Of a DNA stretch of 64,000 nt, positions 26,314-35,483 are shown piece after piece. The number at the start of each line of letters is the position of its first letter. The first letter of the stretch is position 1. This DNA comes from Peptoniphilus senegalensis JC140 (GTDB lineage: Bacteria; Bacillota; Clostridia; Tissierellales; Peptoniphilaceae). The DNA lies in the NCBI RefSeq assembly GCF_000321025.1, contig NZ_HE610718.1:390021-454020 (forward strand). The letters are read 5' to 3'. The notes under the pieces are model-generated. The model had not been told where the DNA came from. It saw only the letters and a list, made by a program, of their open reading frames with translations, and made no database searches. The translations under genes and the position numbers were made by a program.

Positions 26314-26343
26314 AAGAGGGCATTCTCACATGAATGTCCTCTT
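26314..26343 (+). terminator. Terminator of the DUF4230 gene
   Basis: AAGAGGGCATTC and GAATGTCCTCTT form a 12-bp stem with a G-T pair and a 6-nt loop. Confidence 0.8.
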
Positions 26344-26389
26344 ATTATAATTAGAATAATCTAAAATAGTAAATTAAGTTGAGTTAAAA

Positions 26390-27016
26390 TTATCTCTTAT
26401 TTTGTGACATTTCTACAATTAAATTTGTCACGCTCTCGAAGTCGAAAGCAGATGAATTTATTAAGAGGTCATAGTTTTCTCTATCGCCCCAAGTTTTTCC
26501 TGTATTTCTTCCGTAATGATTTGACCTTCTGTTGTTTTCTCTTTCAAGTTTTAGTTGAAGTTTTTCTTGTTTTACCTTGTAAGTATTTAAAATTCTCTCT
26601 TCCTTAAATTCCTGAGAAGCGTAAATAAATACAGATAATTTGGGGAAGTCTTCCAAGACAAAATCTCCACATTTGCCAAAGATTACTGCTTTTTTACTTT
26701 TTGCAATTTCTCTTATAGTCCTTGAATCCAAGAGAAAGGCTGCGTCATTAGTGGCTATGTCTTCTTGTGAATAGGAGTAATTTTGTCTATATAAATCGTA
26801 AATAGTTCCTTGTAAAAAGGAATCGTCTTTTTTTATCTCTTCAGGTTTTACCTTTCCTTCAAGGCTCATGAGTTCAATTAACTTCTCGTCGTAAAGCTCA
26901 TAGTTTAATTTGTCAGCAACTTTTTTTGCAATTTCGTTAGCACCGCTGCCATACTCTCCGTCAATGGTAATTATCTTCTTACCAGCCTTTTGGAAAATTT
27001 TTTCAAATAGTGACAT
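26390..27016 (-). CDS. Cytidylate kinase-like P-loop protein
   Basis: The protein is 208 residues and belongs to the cytidylate kinase-like family common in Clostridia. IITIDGEYGSGANEIAKKVA is a P-loop variant that lacks the usual GKS/T. The NMP-binding region (FLQGTIYDLYR, LLDSRTIREIAKSKKAVIFGKCGDFVL) is followed by a lid-like segment NNRRSNHYGRNTGKTWGD. It is not the main Cmk, and its substrate is unknown. The ATG at 27016 follows AGAGGTG; the slightly longer frame has no better start. Confidence 0.8.
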   Translation of the reverse strand: MSLFEKIFQKAGKKIITIDGEYGSGANEIAKKVADKLNYELYDEKLIELMSLEGKVKPEEIKKDDSFLQGTIYDLYRQNYSYSQEDIATNDAAFLLDSRTIREIAKSKKAVIFGKCGDFVLEDFPKLSVFIYASQEFKEERILNTYKVKQEKLQLKLERENNRRSNHYGRNTGKTWGDRENYDLLINSSAFDFESVTNLIVEMSQNKR

Positions 27017-27091
27017 ATTTTCACCTCTCAAACATTATATAACTCCAGTGTGAAATCTTTTTTAATTAATATAAAATTCTTGTGAAAATTT

Positions 27092-27997
27092 TCAAGAACT
27101 TGTAATTTTTTTCTTTAAAAACTTTTCTATAGGCAGTTGTGCCACAAGTGTCGCCACAAAAATAATTATTGCTCCAAAAATTTCTTTTTCACTCATTTTT
27201 TGTGAAAGTATAATCCAACCAAATATTGCACCAAAAACCGATTCCAAGGAAGATATCATTGATGCAATAACTGGATCTAGATCCTTTAATGCCATTAGCT
27301 GAATTGTAAAACCAACTCCCGATGATAAAATCCCTACATACAAAATAGGCACATAAGACTTTAAAATAGTGTCCATACTTATATCCTCAAATAAAAGCGC
27401 CATAATTAAAGAAATAATTCCACAAACTATAAATTGCAACATAGAAACCAAAACCGCATTTGTTTCCTTAGAAAACTCCGATAGCATTAAAATATGTACG
27501 GCAAAAACAATGGCAGATAGAATAGTAATTATATCTCCAATATTCATATTAAGGCTTCCCTTGACAGACATTAAATAAGTTCCTGCCATGGCAAGGACTA
27601 TACATATAAAAAGTTTTCTGTTTATTCTCTTTCCTAAAAATATTCCAATAATAGGAATAAATACAATATAAAGTGCAGTTAGAAAGCTTGCCTTTCCCGC
27701 TGTTGTATAAACTAGTCCATACTGTTGAAGATTCATTGCAACCGTAAAGACAAGCCCGCAAAGAACTCCCCCTCTTAAAGTTTTATTCATATCAAATTTT
27801 TGTTCTCTATAAGTTTTTGATGTTTTATTAAAAAATATATATGTTAGGTACAAAAAAATTATAGCTATCACAGATCTTGCTGCCGTAAATGTAAAAGGTC
27901 CTATGTACTCCATGCCCTTTGTCTGTGCCACAAAGGCGAGTCCCCAAATTATTGAAGTAATAAATAATAATATTGAAGCTTTAAATTCTTTACCCAT
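27092..27997 (-). CDS. EamA/DMT-family transporter
   Basis: The protein is 301 residues with ten membrane segments in two EamA repeats (SIIWGLAFVAQTKGMEYIGPFTFTAARSVIA; later SSGVGFTIQLMALKDLDPVIASMISSLESVFGAIFG). It is a drug/metabolite-type carrier whose substrate cannot be read from sequence. The ATG at 27997 is preceded by GGGTGGTG. Monocistronic and divergent from the aminopeptidase gene. Confidence 0.88.
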   Translation of the reverse strand: MGKEFKASILLFITSIIWGLAFVAQTKGMEYIGPFTFTAARSVIAIIFLYLTYIFFNKTSKTYREQKFDMNKTLRGGVLCGLVFTVAMNLQQYGLVYTTAGKASFLTALYIVFIPIIGIFLGKRINRKLFICIVLAMAGTYLMSVKGSLNMNIGDIITILSAIVFAVHILMLSEFSKETNAVLVSMLQFIVCGIISLIMALLFEDISMDTILKSYVPILYVGILSSGVGFTIQLMALKDLDPVIASMISSLESVFGAIFGWIILSQKMSEKEIFGAIIIFVATLVAQLPIEKFLKKKITSS

Positions 27998-28186
27998 TAA
28001 AACACCACCCAAAAAAACACCAATCCAGCATTTATTAACTAAATTGATGCTATTATTTTATATTTTAATCATATCATAATTTATCTCGAAAAAATAGTAA
28101 TGTATTAAGTATATTTTCTTTTTATCTTTAATCATTAAGATTAGACCTTTTTTAAATCTCATGTATAATTAAGGTAGAGGTGAAAT

Positions 28187-29614
28187 ATGATTAAATTTAA
28201 TTTGTATAAAGAAGGCGGATTAAAAGTCCACTTTGTTAAAAAAGATGGGGAACTTCCATGTGAAATTAAGGAATATCTTGAAAAGAAAAAATTTTCTTAT
28301 AAGTTTAAGGAAAGTCTATATCTTCCAAGTTTCGATGATGACTCAGAAATTTTTATGGGACTTGGGGACGATGAAATAGATCTTGAAGATGTGAGAAATA
28401 TTTTCTTTGAACTAGGAAATATTTTAAGAGACAATGAAGAACATAAAGCTGAGATAAAAATGCCAGACCTTGGTATGTGCAACAGAAAAACTATTATGGC
28501 AGCCTATGAAGGGCTTCGCCAAGGAGAGTATGAGTTCACAAAGAAAACTGATGTTAAAGAAAAGAAAGCTGACTTTGAACTTACAGTTAACTATACTGCC
28601 TTTAAGGGCCCTGAAGAAAAACTTCGTGCTGGCTTAAATAAAATGGAAAATATTATGGATGGAGTCTTCCTTGCAAGAGACCTTGTAAATGAAAGAGCTA
28701 ATGTTATTTATCCAGAAAGCCTTGCAAATATTGCAAAAGAAAAATTAGAAAAGCTTGGCGTAAAGGTAAAGGTTTATGAAGAAGATGAAATTGAAAAAAT
28801 TGGCATGAAGGCATTTTTAAGAGTTGCCGCAGGCGCTACTAACCGTCCAAGACTAATCGTTATGGAATATAATAATGCTGAAACAGAAAAAATTGCCCTA
28901 GTTGGAAAGGGACTAACTTACGACTCTGGTGGCTACAATATAAAAACACCATCTGGCATGAACTATATGCACTGCGATATGGGTGGTGCAGGCACAGTTA
29001 TTGGCACAATTTATGCCCTTGCAAAGAACAAGGCTAAGGTAAATGTCGTTGGAGTTGTTGCAGCTTGTGAAAATATGATTTCTGGCACATCTTACAAGTC
29101 TGGCGATGTAATTGACTCCATGAAGGGGCTTACTATTGAAGTGGCAAACACAGATGCCGAAGGAAGAATAACCCTTGCTGATGCAGTTCACTATGCCACA
29201 AATGATTTAGAAGCAGAAAAAATAATTGACCTTGCAACACTTACTGGTGCTGTTACAATTGCCCTTGGAGAAGTTTACACTGGTGCTGTTACAAATAACC
29301 AAGACTTCTACAATGAAGTCCTTGAAGCAGGAAAATTATCTGGCGAAAAAATTTGGGCCTTCCCTTATGATGAAGATTACAAAAAATTAAACAAGTCAGA
29401 GGTTGCAGACATAAAGAACACTTCAGGTAGAGATGCAGGCTCTGTTACAGCAGGATTATTTGTTGGCGAGTTTGTAAAAGAAGGAACACCTTGGGTTCAT
29501 CTTGACATAGCCGCAACAGCTTACAGAAATAAAAAATCAGGCTACCTTCCAAAGAATGCAACAGGCATTCATGTAAAGACTTTAAATAACCTCCTCGACC
29601 CAACAGATTGCTAA
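28187..29614 (+). CDS. M17 leucyl aminopeptidase
   Basis: This 475-residue cytosolic metallo-aminopeptidase has the M17 signature NTDAEGRITLADA and the metal-binding GKGLTYDSGGYNIK, CDMGGAGTVIGT, plus the C-terminal active-site HLDIAATAY. It releases N-terminal residues from peptides. The N-terminal 170 residues form the less conserved oligomerisation domain. It starts at ATG behind AGAGGTGA; a TATAAT -10 is at 28164-28169. Peptide use fits an asaccharolytic anaerobe. Confidence 0.93.
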   Translation: MIKFNLYKEGGLKVHFVKKDGELPCEIKEYLEKKKFSYKFKESLYLPSFDDDSEIFMGLGDDEIDLEDVRNIFFELGNILRDNEEHKAEIKMPDLGMCNRKTIMAAYEGLRQGEYEFTKKTDVKEKKADFELTVNYTAFKGPEEKLRAGLNKMENIMDGVFLARDLVNERANVIYPESLANIAKEKLEKLGVKVKVYEEDEIEKIGMKAFLRVAAGATNRPRLIVMEYNNAETEKIALVGKGLTYDSGGYNIKTPSGMNYMHCDMGGAGTVIGTIYALAKNKAKVNVVGVVAACENMISGTSYKSGDVIDSMKGLTIEVANTDAEGRITLADAVHYATNDLEAEKIIDLATLTGAVTIALGEVYTGAVTNNQDFYNEVLEAGKLSGEKIWAFPYDEDYKKLNKSEVADIKNTSGRDAGSVTAGLFVGEFVKEGTPWVHLDIAATAYRNKKSGYLPKNATGIHVKTLNNLLDPTDC

Positions 29615-29626
29615 AAATTTAACTAG

Positions 29627-29653
29627 AACCACTGGCCAAGGCTAGTGGTTTTT
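29627..29653 (+). terminator. Terminator of the aminopeptidase gene
   Basis: AACCACTGGCC and GGCTAGTGGTT form an 11-bp stem with one mismatch, followed by TTTTT. Confidence 0.85.
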
Positions 29654-29666
29654 CTCAATCAAAAAA

Positions 29667-29688
29667 CCCATCTTATCTCTAAGATGAG
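29667..29688 (-). terminator. Terminator of the 29692-30195 gene
   Basis: CATCTTA and TAAGATG form a short stem followed by TTTTTT on the minus strand. Confidence 0.7.
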
Positions 29689-29691
29689 TTC

Positions 29692-30195
29692 TCATATATC
29701 TTCTAAATTTATTTTCCCATGCAAGCTATAAATCTCTGGTCCCCTGTTTTCTGATTTTCCTCTCTCTTCTCTTATAGAGTAAGTGAGGTAAAAATTAAAA
29801 TGTTCTATCCCTTGATAATCTTTAGTAAGTTCAAAATCTTCTGAGAGAATTTGATATTCATAAAATTCTTTCATTTTTCCATCTTCTAATATTCTATAAT
29901 TAATTTCATAATCTTTTGGGTCTTTAAATTTTATTTTATCATCTTTTTCCAGTAACATTGTAAAAGAAAATTTGCTATTCAACTTTCTTCCATAGAAGTT
30001 CTTATTTTGACTTATAATTACATCTCTATAAAGGTCATTGGAATTTTTATTGATAATATTTGCTTTTACTTCTTCACTCATAACATTGGAATCATTCTTA
30101 TTATTTAATTTCTCTTTATTAGTTTTTCCACCAAAGTATATTAATAATGATAAAGATAAAATAATTATCAAAGCTATTCCTACTTTTTTTCGCAT
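29692..30195 (-). CDS. Hypothetical membrane-anchored protein
   Basis: I do not recognise this 167-residue protein. It starts MRKKVGIALIIILSLSLLIYFGG, one membrane anchor, followed by an Asn/Lys-rich linker and an extracytoplasmic domain of mixed strands. The ATG at 30195 is used because GGAGGT lies 9 nt upstream; earlier in-frame starts lack a site. It is a lone gene with its own terminator, and no lipobox is present. Confidence 0.65.
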   Translation of the reverse strand: MRKKVGIALIIILSLSLLIYFGGKTNKEKLNNKNDSNVMSEEVKANIINKNSNDLYRDVIISQNKNFYGRKLNSKFSFTMLLEKDDKIKFKDPKDYEINYRILEDGKMKEFYEYQILSEDFELTKDYQGIEHFNFYLTYSIREERGKSENRGPEIYSLHGKINLEDI

Positions 30196-30372
30196 CAATA
30201 ATACCTCCATTAAAAATAGCAAGCCGTCTATCTCCTTATCTAATTAAACTATATATAGGAGTCCTTTGCTTGTCAAATTTATTCTTATTCACGTTTACTA
30301 ATCTAATTTAATTTGTATTTTTAAAAATTTAAACCATAAAATTTTTATTTTCAAGAAATTGTTGGTGCTATA

Positions 30373-31227
30373 ATGTTTGAAAAAGGAGTGATTTTTATAA
30401 ATAAGCTACATATAGCAAGAAATTCCATCCAAGAAACTTTAATTGTTCCCTTGTATGGCAGGAAAATTTGCTCTGAAAAATTTCCAGAACTTTATTCTGA
30501 TCCTTCTGCTAATCAATTATGTAATAATTTAGACTACGATTTTTCTGAACTTGAAAGAAAGAAAAATTCTCTTTTATACGAATTTGGTGCTTTAGAAGCC
30601 GCTATGCGTCAATTGGATTTTATTTGGGAAATTAAAAAATATTTAGAAAAATATCCTTATGCAACAATTGTCAATTTAGGCTGTGGTTTAGATGAAACAG
30701 GAAAATTTTGTGACAATGGTCTTTGCAAATTTGTAAATATAGATTTCCCAGATGTGATTTCCCTTCGAAATAAATTAATCCCTCCAAGCCCTAGAGAAAT
30801 AAATATTTCTTGTGATTTAAAAAACTTTTGCTGGATGAGTAAACTAAATAATAAAGAGGGAATTATATTTTTTGCAGCAGGAGTATTTCATTATTTTAAG
30901 AGAAGTGAAGTAGAAAATTTATTACTTGAACTGTCAAAAAAATATAAAGACGCTTGTATTATTTTTGATACTGTTGGAAAGTTTGGAATAAAACTTATGA
31001 AAACAACTTTAAAAAACATGAATATTTCAAATGTGAAAGGACTATTTTATTTAGATAATCCTAAAAGAGAGCTGAATTTGTCTAATAATATAAAAATTTC
31101 ATCAAGACCTTATATGTTGGGATATTATAATATGAAATGTAGAAATATAAAAATTTCTCACAGAATTCTTGCTAAACTTTGTGATGCTATCCTTAAAATG
31201 AATATAGTTAAAATTGATTTTATTTAA
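30373..31227 (+). CDS. Class I SAM-dependent methyltransferase (LCM/Tcmp-like)
   Basis: The protein resembles the leucine carboxyl methyltransferase/polyketide O-methyltransferase-like family: ARNSIQETLIVPLYGRKICSEKFPELYSDP, then LDFIWEIKKYLEKYP, the SAM motif TIVNLGCGLDETG, VNIDFPDVISLR and FFAAGVFHYF. The substrate is unknown. The start is odd. The family normally begins at MxKLHI, which here is ATA-AAT-AAG (30397) 8 nt after AAAGGAG. The only standard starts in frame are ATG 30373 and GTG 30388, and neither has a ribosome binding site. Either ATA is used or expression is weak. Confidence 0.78.
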   Translation: MFEKGVIFINKLHIARNSIQETLIVPLYGRKICSEKFPELYSDPSANQLCNNLDYDFSELERKKNSLLYEFGALEAAMRQLDFIWEIKKYLEKYPYATIVNLGCGLDETGKFCDNGLCKFVNIDFPDVISLRNKLIPPSPREINISCDLKNFCWMSKLNNKEGIIFFAAGVFHYFKRSEVENLLLELSKKYKDACIIFDTVGKFGIKLMKTTLKNMNISNVKGLFYLDNPKRELNLSNNIKISSRPYMLGYYNMKCRNIKISHRILAKLCDAILKMNIVKIDFI

Positions 31228-31230
31228 AAA

Positions 31231-31259
31231 AACCTCTCGAAGATAATCTTCAAGAGGTT
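31231..31259. terminator. Bidirectional terminator
   Basis: AACCTCTCGAAG and CTTCAAGAGGTT form a near-perfect 12-bp stem with a 5-nt loop and A/T runs on both sides, between convergent genes. Confidence 0.88.
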
Positions 31260-31266
31260 AATTTTT

Positions 31267-33270
31267 TTATAGGAATATTCCGCCGTATGCAACAAATAGT
31301 GGTGCGAATACAAGGGATACAACAGTGATTAGTTTGATTAAGATATTAAGAGAAGGTCCTGATGTATCTTTGAATGGGTCACCAACAGTATCTCCAGTTA
31401 CAGCTGCCTTGTGAGCTTCTGAACCTTTACCACCGTGTGCTCCACCTTCGATGTATTTCTTAGCATTGTCCCAAGCTCCACCAGCGTTTGACATAAATAT
31501 TGCCATTAGTACGCCTGTTACAAGTGCACCTGCTTGAAGTCCACCTAGAGCTTCAGTTCCAAGTAAAAGTCCAACTACTATAGGAACTACTACCGCGATA
31601 AGTCCTGGCACAATCATTTGTTTTAAGGCTGCTCCTGTTGAAATGTCTACACATTTTGCATAGTCAGGAGTTCCTTTGCCTTCCATGATTCCAGGGATTT
31701 CTCTAAATTGTCTTCTTACTTCGTCAATCATTTCTGATGCTGCATTACCTACTGCTGACATTGTTAGTGCAGAGAAAGCAAATGGAAGCATACCACCAAC
31801 GAAAGTTGCAGCTATAACTTGTGGTTTAGAAATGTCAATTCCACTAAGTCCAGTTGCGTTGATATAAGAAACGAAAAGTGCAAGGGCAGTAAGTGCTGCT
31901 GAGCCAATTGCAAATCCCTTTCCTATTGCTGCAGTTGTATTACCAACTGAGTCAAGTGAGTCTGTTATTTCACGAACATCTTCTGGTAGTTCACACATTT
32001 CTGCAATACCACCAGCGTTATCAGCAATTGGTCCGTAAGCATCTACAGCAATTGTCATACCAGTTGTTGAAAGCATACCAACAGCTGCTAGTGAAATTCC
32101 GTAAAGTCCAATTATTGAATCACTTGCTCCGCCTGCTCCAAGGTAAGAAGCAATAATTCCAATTGCGATTACTATAATAGGTCCAACTGTTGACATCATA
32201 CCAACAGAAAGTCCAGAAATAATATTTGTAGAAGCTCCAGTTTGTGATTCAGCTCCAATTCTCTTTACTGGTGCATAATCATCAGCCGTGTAATATTCTG
32301 TGAATTTAGAAATAATAAGACCAACTGCAATCCCAATAATTACTGGTGCAAAAGGTGCAAAGCTTCCGAAAATTATATTTGATAAAACTGCTGAAGCAAT
32401 CATTGTTACTGCAGCTGATACATATTCTCCTGCGTTAAGAGCTTTTTGTGGGTTTTTGTCTCCCTTTACAAAGAAAGCAGCTACAATTGATGCTAAGATA
32501 CCAACTGTTGCAACAAGAAGACCAAATGTAACGCCATCATCTCCATAAGCTACTACTCCAAGAGTTATAACTGATAAAAGTGCTCCTACATAAGATTCAA
32601 ATAAGTCAGCGCCCATTCCAGCAACGTCTCCAACGTTATCTCCTACGTTATCAGCGATAACAGCAGGGTTTCTTGGGTCGTCTTCTGGGATTCCAGCTTC
32701 AACTTTACCTACAAGGTCAGCTCCAACGTCTGCTGCCTTAGTATAAATACCACCACCAACTCTTGCAAAAAGTGCAATAGATGATGCTCCAAGTGAAAAT
32801 CCTGTAATGATTTCAGTTTGTCCATTTGTTAAGAAGTATGCGCAAGTAATACCAATGATTCCTAAACCAACAACGCACATTCCCATTACAACTCCACCTG
32901 AAAAGGCTACGTCAAGTGCTTTACCTAGTCCACCCTTCCATGCTGCGTTAGTTGTTCTAACATTTGCCTTTGTGGCAACTTTCATACCAACATAACCAGC
33001 AGCTACTGAAAAGATAGCTCCAACAACGAAACAAATAGCAGTTGGAATTGATTTAAGTCCTACTGCCAAGATAATTGCAAGTACAATTACAAAAACAACA
33101 AGAGCCTTATATTCCCTTGTCAAAAATGCCATAGCTCCTTCTGAAATGTAAGAAGAAATTTCCTTCATTCTTTCATTTCCGGCATCTTGTCTTGACACGA
33201 AGCTTGCCTTATAAAAAGCAAACAATAATGCCAAAACGCCGGCTATAGGAGCTAAATATAAAATATTCAT
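31267..33270 (-). CDS. hppA: Membrane-bound ion-pumping pyrophosphatase
   Basis: This 667-residue pump has about 16 membrane segments and couples PPi hydrolysis to cation export. The catalytic loops are [46 protein letters not shown] and the C-terminal [32 protein letters not shown] carries Ala at the site where K+-independent enzymes have Lys, so it should be K+-dependent. Whether it pumps H+ or Na+ cannot be decided by eye. Located downstream of secG; GGAGGA precedes the ATG. PPi-driven pumping suits an energy-limited anaerobe. Confidence 0.95.
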   Translation of the reverse strand: MNILYLAPIAGVLALLFAFYKASFVSRQDAGNERMKEISSYISEGAMAFLTREYKALVVFVIVLAIILAVGLKSIPTAICFVVGAIFSVAAGYVGMKVATKANVRTTNAAWKGGLGKALDVAFSGGVVMGMCVVGLGIIGITCAYFLTNGQTEIITGFSLGASSIALFARVGGGIYTKAADVGADLVGKVEAGIPEDDPRNPAVIADNVGDNVGDVAGMGADLFESYVGALLSVITLGVVAYGDDGVTFGLLVATVGILASIVAAFFVKGDKNPQKALNAGEYVSAAVTMIASAVLSNIIFGSFAPFAPVIIGIAVGLIISKFTEYYTADDYAPVKRIGAESQTGASTNIISGLSVGMMSTVGPIIVIAIGIIASYLGAGGASDSIIGLYGISLAAVGMLSTTGMTIAVDAYGPIADNAGGIAEMCELPEDVREITDSLDSVGNTTAAIGKGFAIGSAALTALALFVSYINATGLSGIDISKPQVIAATFVGGMLPFAFSALTMSAVGNAASEMIDEVRRQFREIPGIMEGKGTPDYAKCVDISTGAALKQMIVPGLIAVVVPIVVGLLLGTEALGGLQAGALVTGVLMAIFMSNAGGAWDNAKKYIEGGAHGGKGSEAHKAAVTGDTVGDPFKDTSGPSLNILIKLITVVSLVFAPLFVAYGGIFL

Positions 33271-33302
33271 TATAATCCTCCTTAAATTTTAATTGCAATG
33301 TA

Positions 33303-33371
33303 TTATAAAAGACTCGCCAACAAAAATACAATTGCAATAACGATCACTATAGGAAGTAGAAAAAATATCAT
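33303..33371 (-). CDS. 22-residue hydrophobic mini-protein between secG and hppA
   Basis: An ATG frame at 33371 behind AGGAAG encodes MIFFLLPIVIVIAIVFLLAS followed by two Leu and TAA. It is one uninterrupted membrane span. It lies 23 bp after the secG stop and 32 bp before hppA, on the same strand, with no terminator between. It could be a translated small membrane protein or a chance frame; the ribosome binding site and the purely hydrophobic composition favour the former. Confidence 0.5.
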   Translation of the reverse strand: MIFFLLPIVIVIAIVFLLASLL

Positions 33372-33394
33372 TTCTAATTTCTTCCTAATTTTAA

Positions 33395-33619
33395 TTAAAT
33401 TGCAGCTAATATAATAAGTGCAAGTGCAAAAACGATGCTTGAACCAATCACAATTCTGTTTTGGATATCTTTTTTACTTGAACCCTTGTGAGATCCCCAC
33501 ATGCTTGTCTCTTCACCTTGAAGAGTTCCAAGTCCAGCTTGATCTGATTCCATTTGTGCCACTATTGTTATTATAATAATGCTGGCAACAATAATTATAA
33601 TAGATAATAAAGTTTGCAA
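33395..33619 (-). CDS. secG: Preprotein translocase subunit SecG
   Basis: This 74-residue protein has two membrane segments (LLSIIIIVASIIIITIVAQM and IVIGSSIVFALALIILAAI) separated by the Gly/Ser-rich cytoplasmic loop SDQAGLGTLQGEETSMWG, the usual SecG layout. It assists SecYEG protein export. GGGAGG precedes the start. It lies upstream of hppA in the same direction. Confidence 0.88.
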   Translation of the reverse strand: MQTLLSIIIIVASIIIITIVAQMESDQAGLGTLQGEETSMWGSHKGSSKKDIQNRIVIGSSIVFALALIILAAI

Positions 33620-33709
33620 ACTACTACCTCCCTTAAATTTCTATAACATATAAATTCTAACACAGCAAGGCTTCCTAATCAACGAATTTATAGGATTTTT
33701 GGTAACTTT

Positions 33710-34300
33710 TTAACAGTTTGTCTCATTTTTTAAAGAATTTTCAATTAAATCTTCCCTATCTTGCATTGCAATAAGAGTTTTTCCTATTAAATCATCAAGC
33801 TCCCAACCTAAATTTTCTGCGCCTTTTTTTATTACATCGCGAGAGCAACCTTCAGCAAATTTTTTGTCTTTGAACTTTTTCTTTACGCTTTTTAAATTCA
33901 TATCCTTAGTGCTCTTAGATGGTCTCATGAGAGATGCTGCGTAGATTAAACCTGTAAGCTCATCTACTGCAAAGAGGACCTTTTCCATAAAAAGCTCTGG
34001 CTCCACGCTTGAACATAGACCGTGCCCATGAGATAAAATTGCATGAACTAATTCATCACTTCCACCTGTACCCTTTAAAATTTCTGGCGTGTTCTTCAAA
34101 TGTTCTTCAGGATATTTTTCATAATCAACATCGTGAAGAAGTCCTGCCATCTTCCAAAAGTCCAAATTGTCCTTGTCAAACTCATCTGCAAAAAAGCCCA
34201 TAACACTTTCAAGAGTTAAGGCGTGTCTAATGTGAAACTCCTCTTTGTTGTATTCTTTTAAAAGTTTTAAAGCATCTTCTCTACTTATTCCACTATTCAT
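33710..34300 (-). CDS. HD-domain hydrolase
   Basis: The protein is 196 residues with an HD metal-dependent phosphohydrolase core: H at HIRHALTLE, the HD pair in AGLLHDVDYEKYPEEH, H in ILSHGHG and the distal Asp in FAVDELTGL. Such proteins hydrolyse nucleotides or related phosphoesters; the substrate here is unknown. AGGAAGTGG precedes the ATG. Confidence 0.8.
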   Translation of the reverse strand: MNSGISREDALKLLKEYNKEEFHIRHALTLESVMGFFADEFDKDNLDFWKMAGLLHDVDYEKYPEEHLKNTPEILKGTGGSDELVHAILSHGHGLCSSVEPELFMEKVLFAVDELTGLIYAASLMRPSKSTKDMNLKSVKKKFKDKKFAEGCSRDVIKKGAENLGWELDDLIGKTLIAMQDREDLIENSLKNETNC

Positions 34301-34363
34301 ATTGCCACTTCCTTTTTACCTATATTATCACAATAATTTTTGAATTTCACTTTTTTCTACTTG

Positions 34364-34372
34364 TGTTATAAT
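34364..34372 (+). promoter_or_regulatory. gap promoter (extended -10)
   Basis: TGT followed by TATAAT forms an extended -10 about 35 nt before the gap start codon; no canonical -35 at 17 nt. Confidence 0.6.
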
Positions 34373-34406
34373 TAATATAAGAATGCAATGATTACGGAGG
34401 TTTTTT

Positions 34407-35426
34407 ATGAAAAAAAATGTTGGCATAATGGGATTTGGAAGAATTGGTAGAGATGCTCTTAGAATTTGGGCTCTAAGAGAGGATTGTAACTTCGAAGTTA
34501 CTCATGTAGCCGTTAGAAATTTAGAAAAAACTTTAAAGGAAAGAACTCACTTATTTAAATTTGATTCTATTTATAGAAAATTCCCTGGTGAAATTGAATT
34601 TACTGATGACGGAATGATTATCAATGGAAAAAAAGTTACTTTTGTTGAATCAAAAACTCCAGACCAAATGAATTGGAAGGAACTTGGCGTTGATATTGTT
34701 ATTGACTCTTCAGGTGCCTTCAAAGATGAAGACAAGGCTAGAGGACATCTAACAAGTGGAGCAAAAAAAGTTGTCTTAACTTCTCCAGGCAAGGGCAATA
34801 TGCTTACAGTTGTAATGGGAGTTAATGATGACAAATATGACCCAGCTGTACATGACATTATTTCCAACGCATCTTGTACTACAAACTGTCTTGCTCCAGT
34901 TACAAAAGTTATTTTAGAAAACTTTGGAATTAAGAAGGGACTTATGTCCACAGTTCACGCTTACACTAATGACCAAAATATTCACGATGGAGTTCACAAA
35001 AAAGATATGCGCCGTGCAAGAATGGGTGCAGAAAATATTATTCCTACATCAACTGGTGCAGCTAAGGCTGTCGGAAAAGTTATCCCAGAAGTTGAAGGAA
35101 TTTTAACTGGTTTTGCCCTAAGAGTTCCCGTTCCAACTGGCTCTCTTGTTGATGTTACTTTTGAACTTGAAAAAGAAGCAACAGCAGAAGAAATCAACGC
35201 AGCAATTAAAAAGGCAGCTGAAAATGAATTAAAGGGAATCCTTGAATATTCTGAAGACGAACTTGTTTCCTCTGACATCATAGGCAACACTCACTCTTCT
35301 ATTTTCGATTCACTTCTTACAACAGTTAATGGAAAAATGGTTAAACTAATCTCTTGGTATGACAACGAATGGGGTTACACTGAAAGAGTTATTGATTTGA
35401 CAGAAAAAATTGCAGAATCTCTATAA
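34407..35426 (+). CDS. gap: Type I glyceraldehyde-3-phosphate dehydrogenase
   Basis: This 339-residue glycolytic enzyme has the dinucleotide fold GFGRIGR (residues 9-15), catalytic C157 in NASCTTNCLAP, the phosphate site TSTGAAKAVGKV and WYDNEWGYTERV near the C-terminus. The loop after strand 2 reads VAVRNLEK where NAD-specific enzymes have VAxND; the Asp that selects against NADP is replaced by Asn next to an Arg (R37-N38). That may relax or shift cofactor use; this is inference. GGAGG precedes ATG. Monocistronic, with a strong terminator. Confidence 0.93.
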   Translation: MKKNVGIMGFGRIGRDALRIWALREDCNFEVTHVAVRNLEKTLKERTHLFKFDSIYRKFPGEIEFTDDGMIINGKKVTFVESKTPDQMNWKELGVDIVIDSSGAFKDEDKARGHLTSGAKKVVLTSPGKGNMLTVVMGVNDDKYDPAVHDIISNASCTTNCLAPVTKVILENFGIKKGLMSTVHAYTNDQNIHDGVHKKDMRRARMGAENIIPTSTGAAKAVGKVIPEVEGILTGFALRVPVPTGSLVDVTFELEKEATAEEINAAIKKAAENELKGILEYSEDELVSSDIIGNTHSSIFDSLLTTVNGKMVKLISWYDNEWGYTERVIDLTEKIAESL

Positions 35427-35448
35427 TTTTTACAAATTATTTTAAAAG

Positions 35449-35483
35449 GAGCCAAAGTTTTTTCAACTCTGGCTCTTTTTTTT
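35449..35483. terminator. Terminator shared by gap and the metA-aspartokinase gene
   Basis: GAGCCAAAGTT and AACTCTGGCTC pair around TTTTC, followed by eight T residues on the plus strand. The last bases overlap the stop codon of the convergent gene. Confidence 0.88.

Noticed and set aside
32807-32995. Plus-strand frames across hppA
   Set aside because: They are antisense to highly conserved pyrophosphatase loops; such frames are expected by chance in this codon usage.
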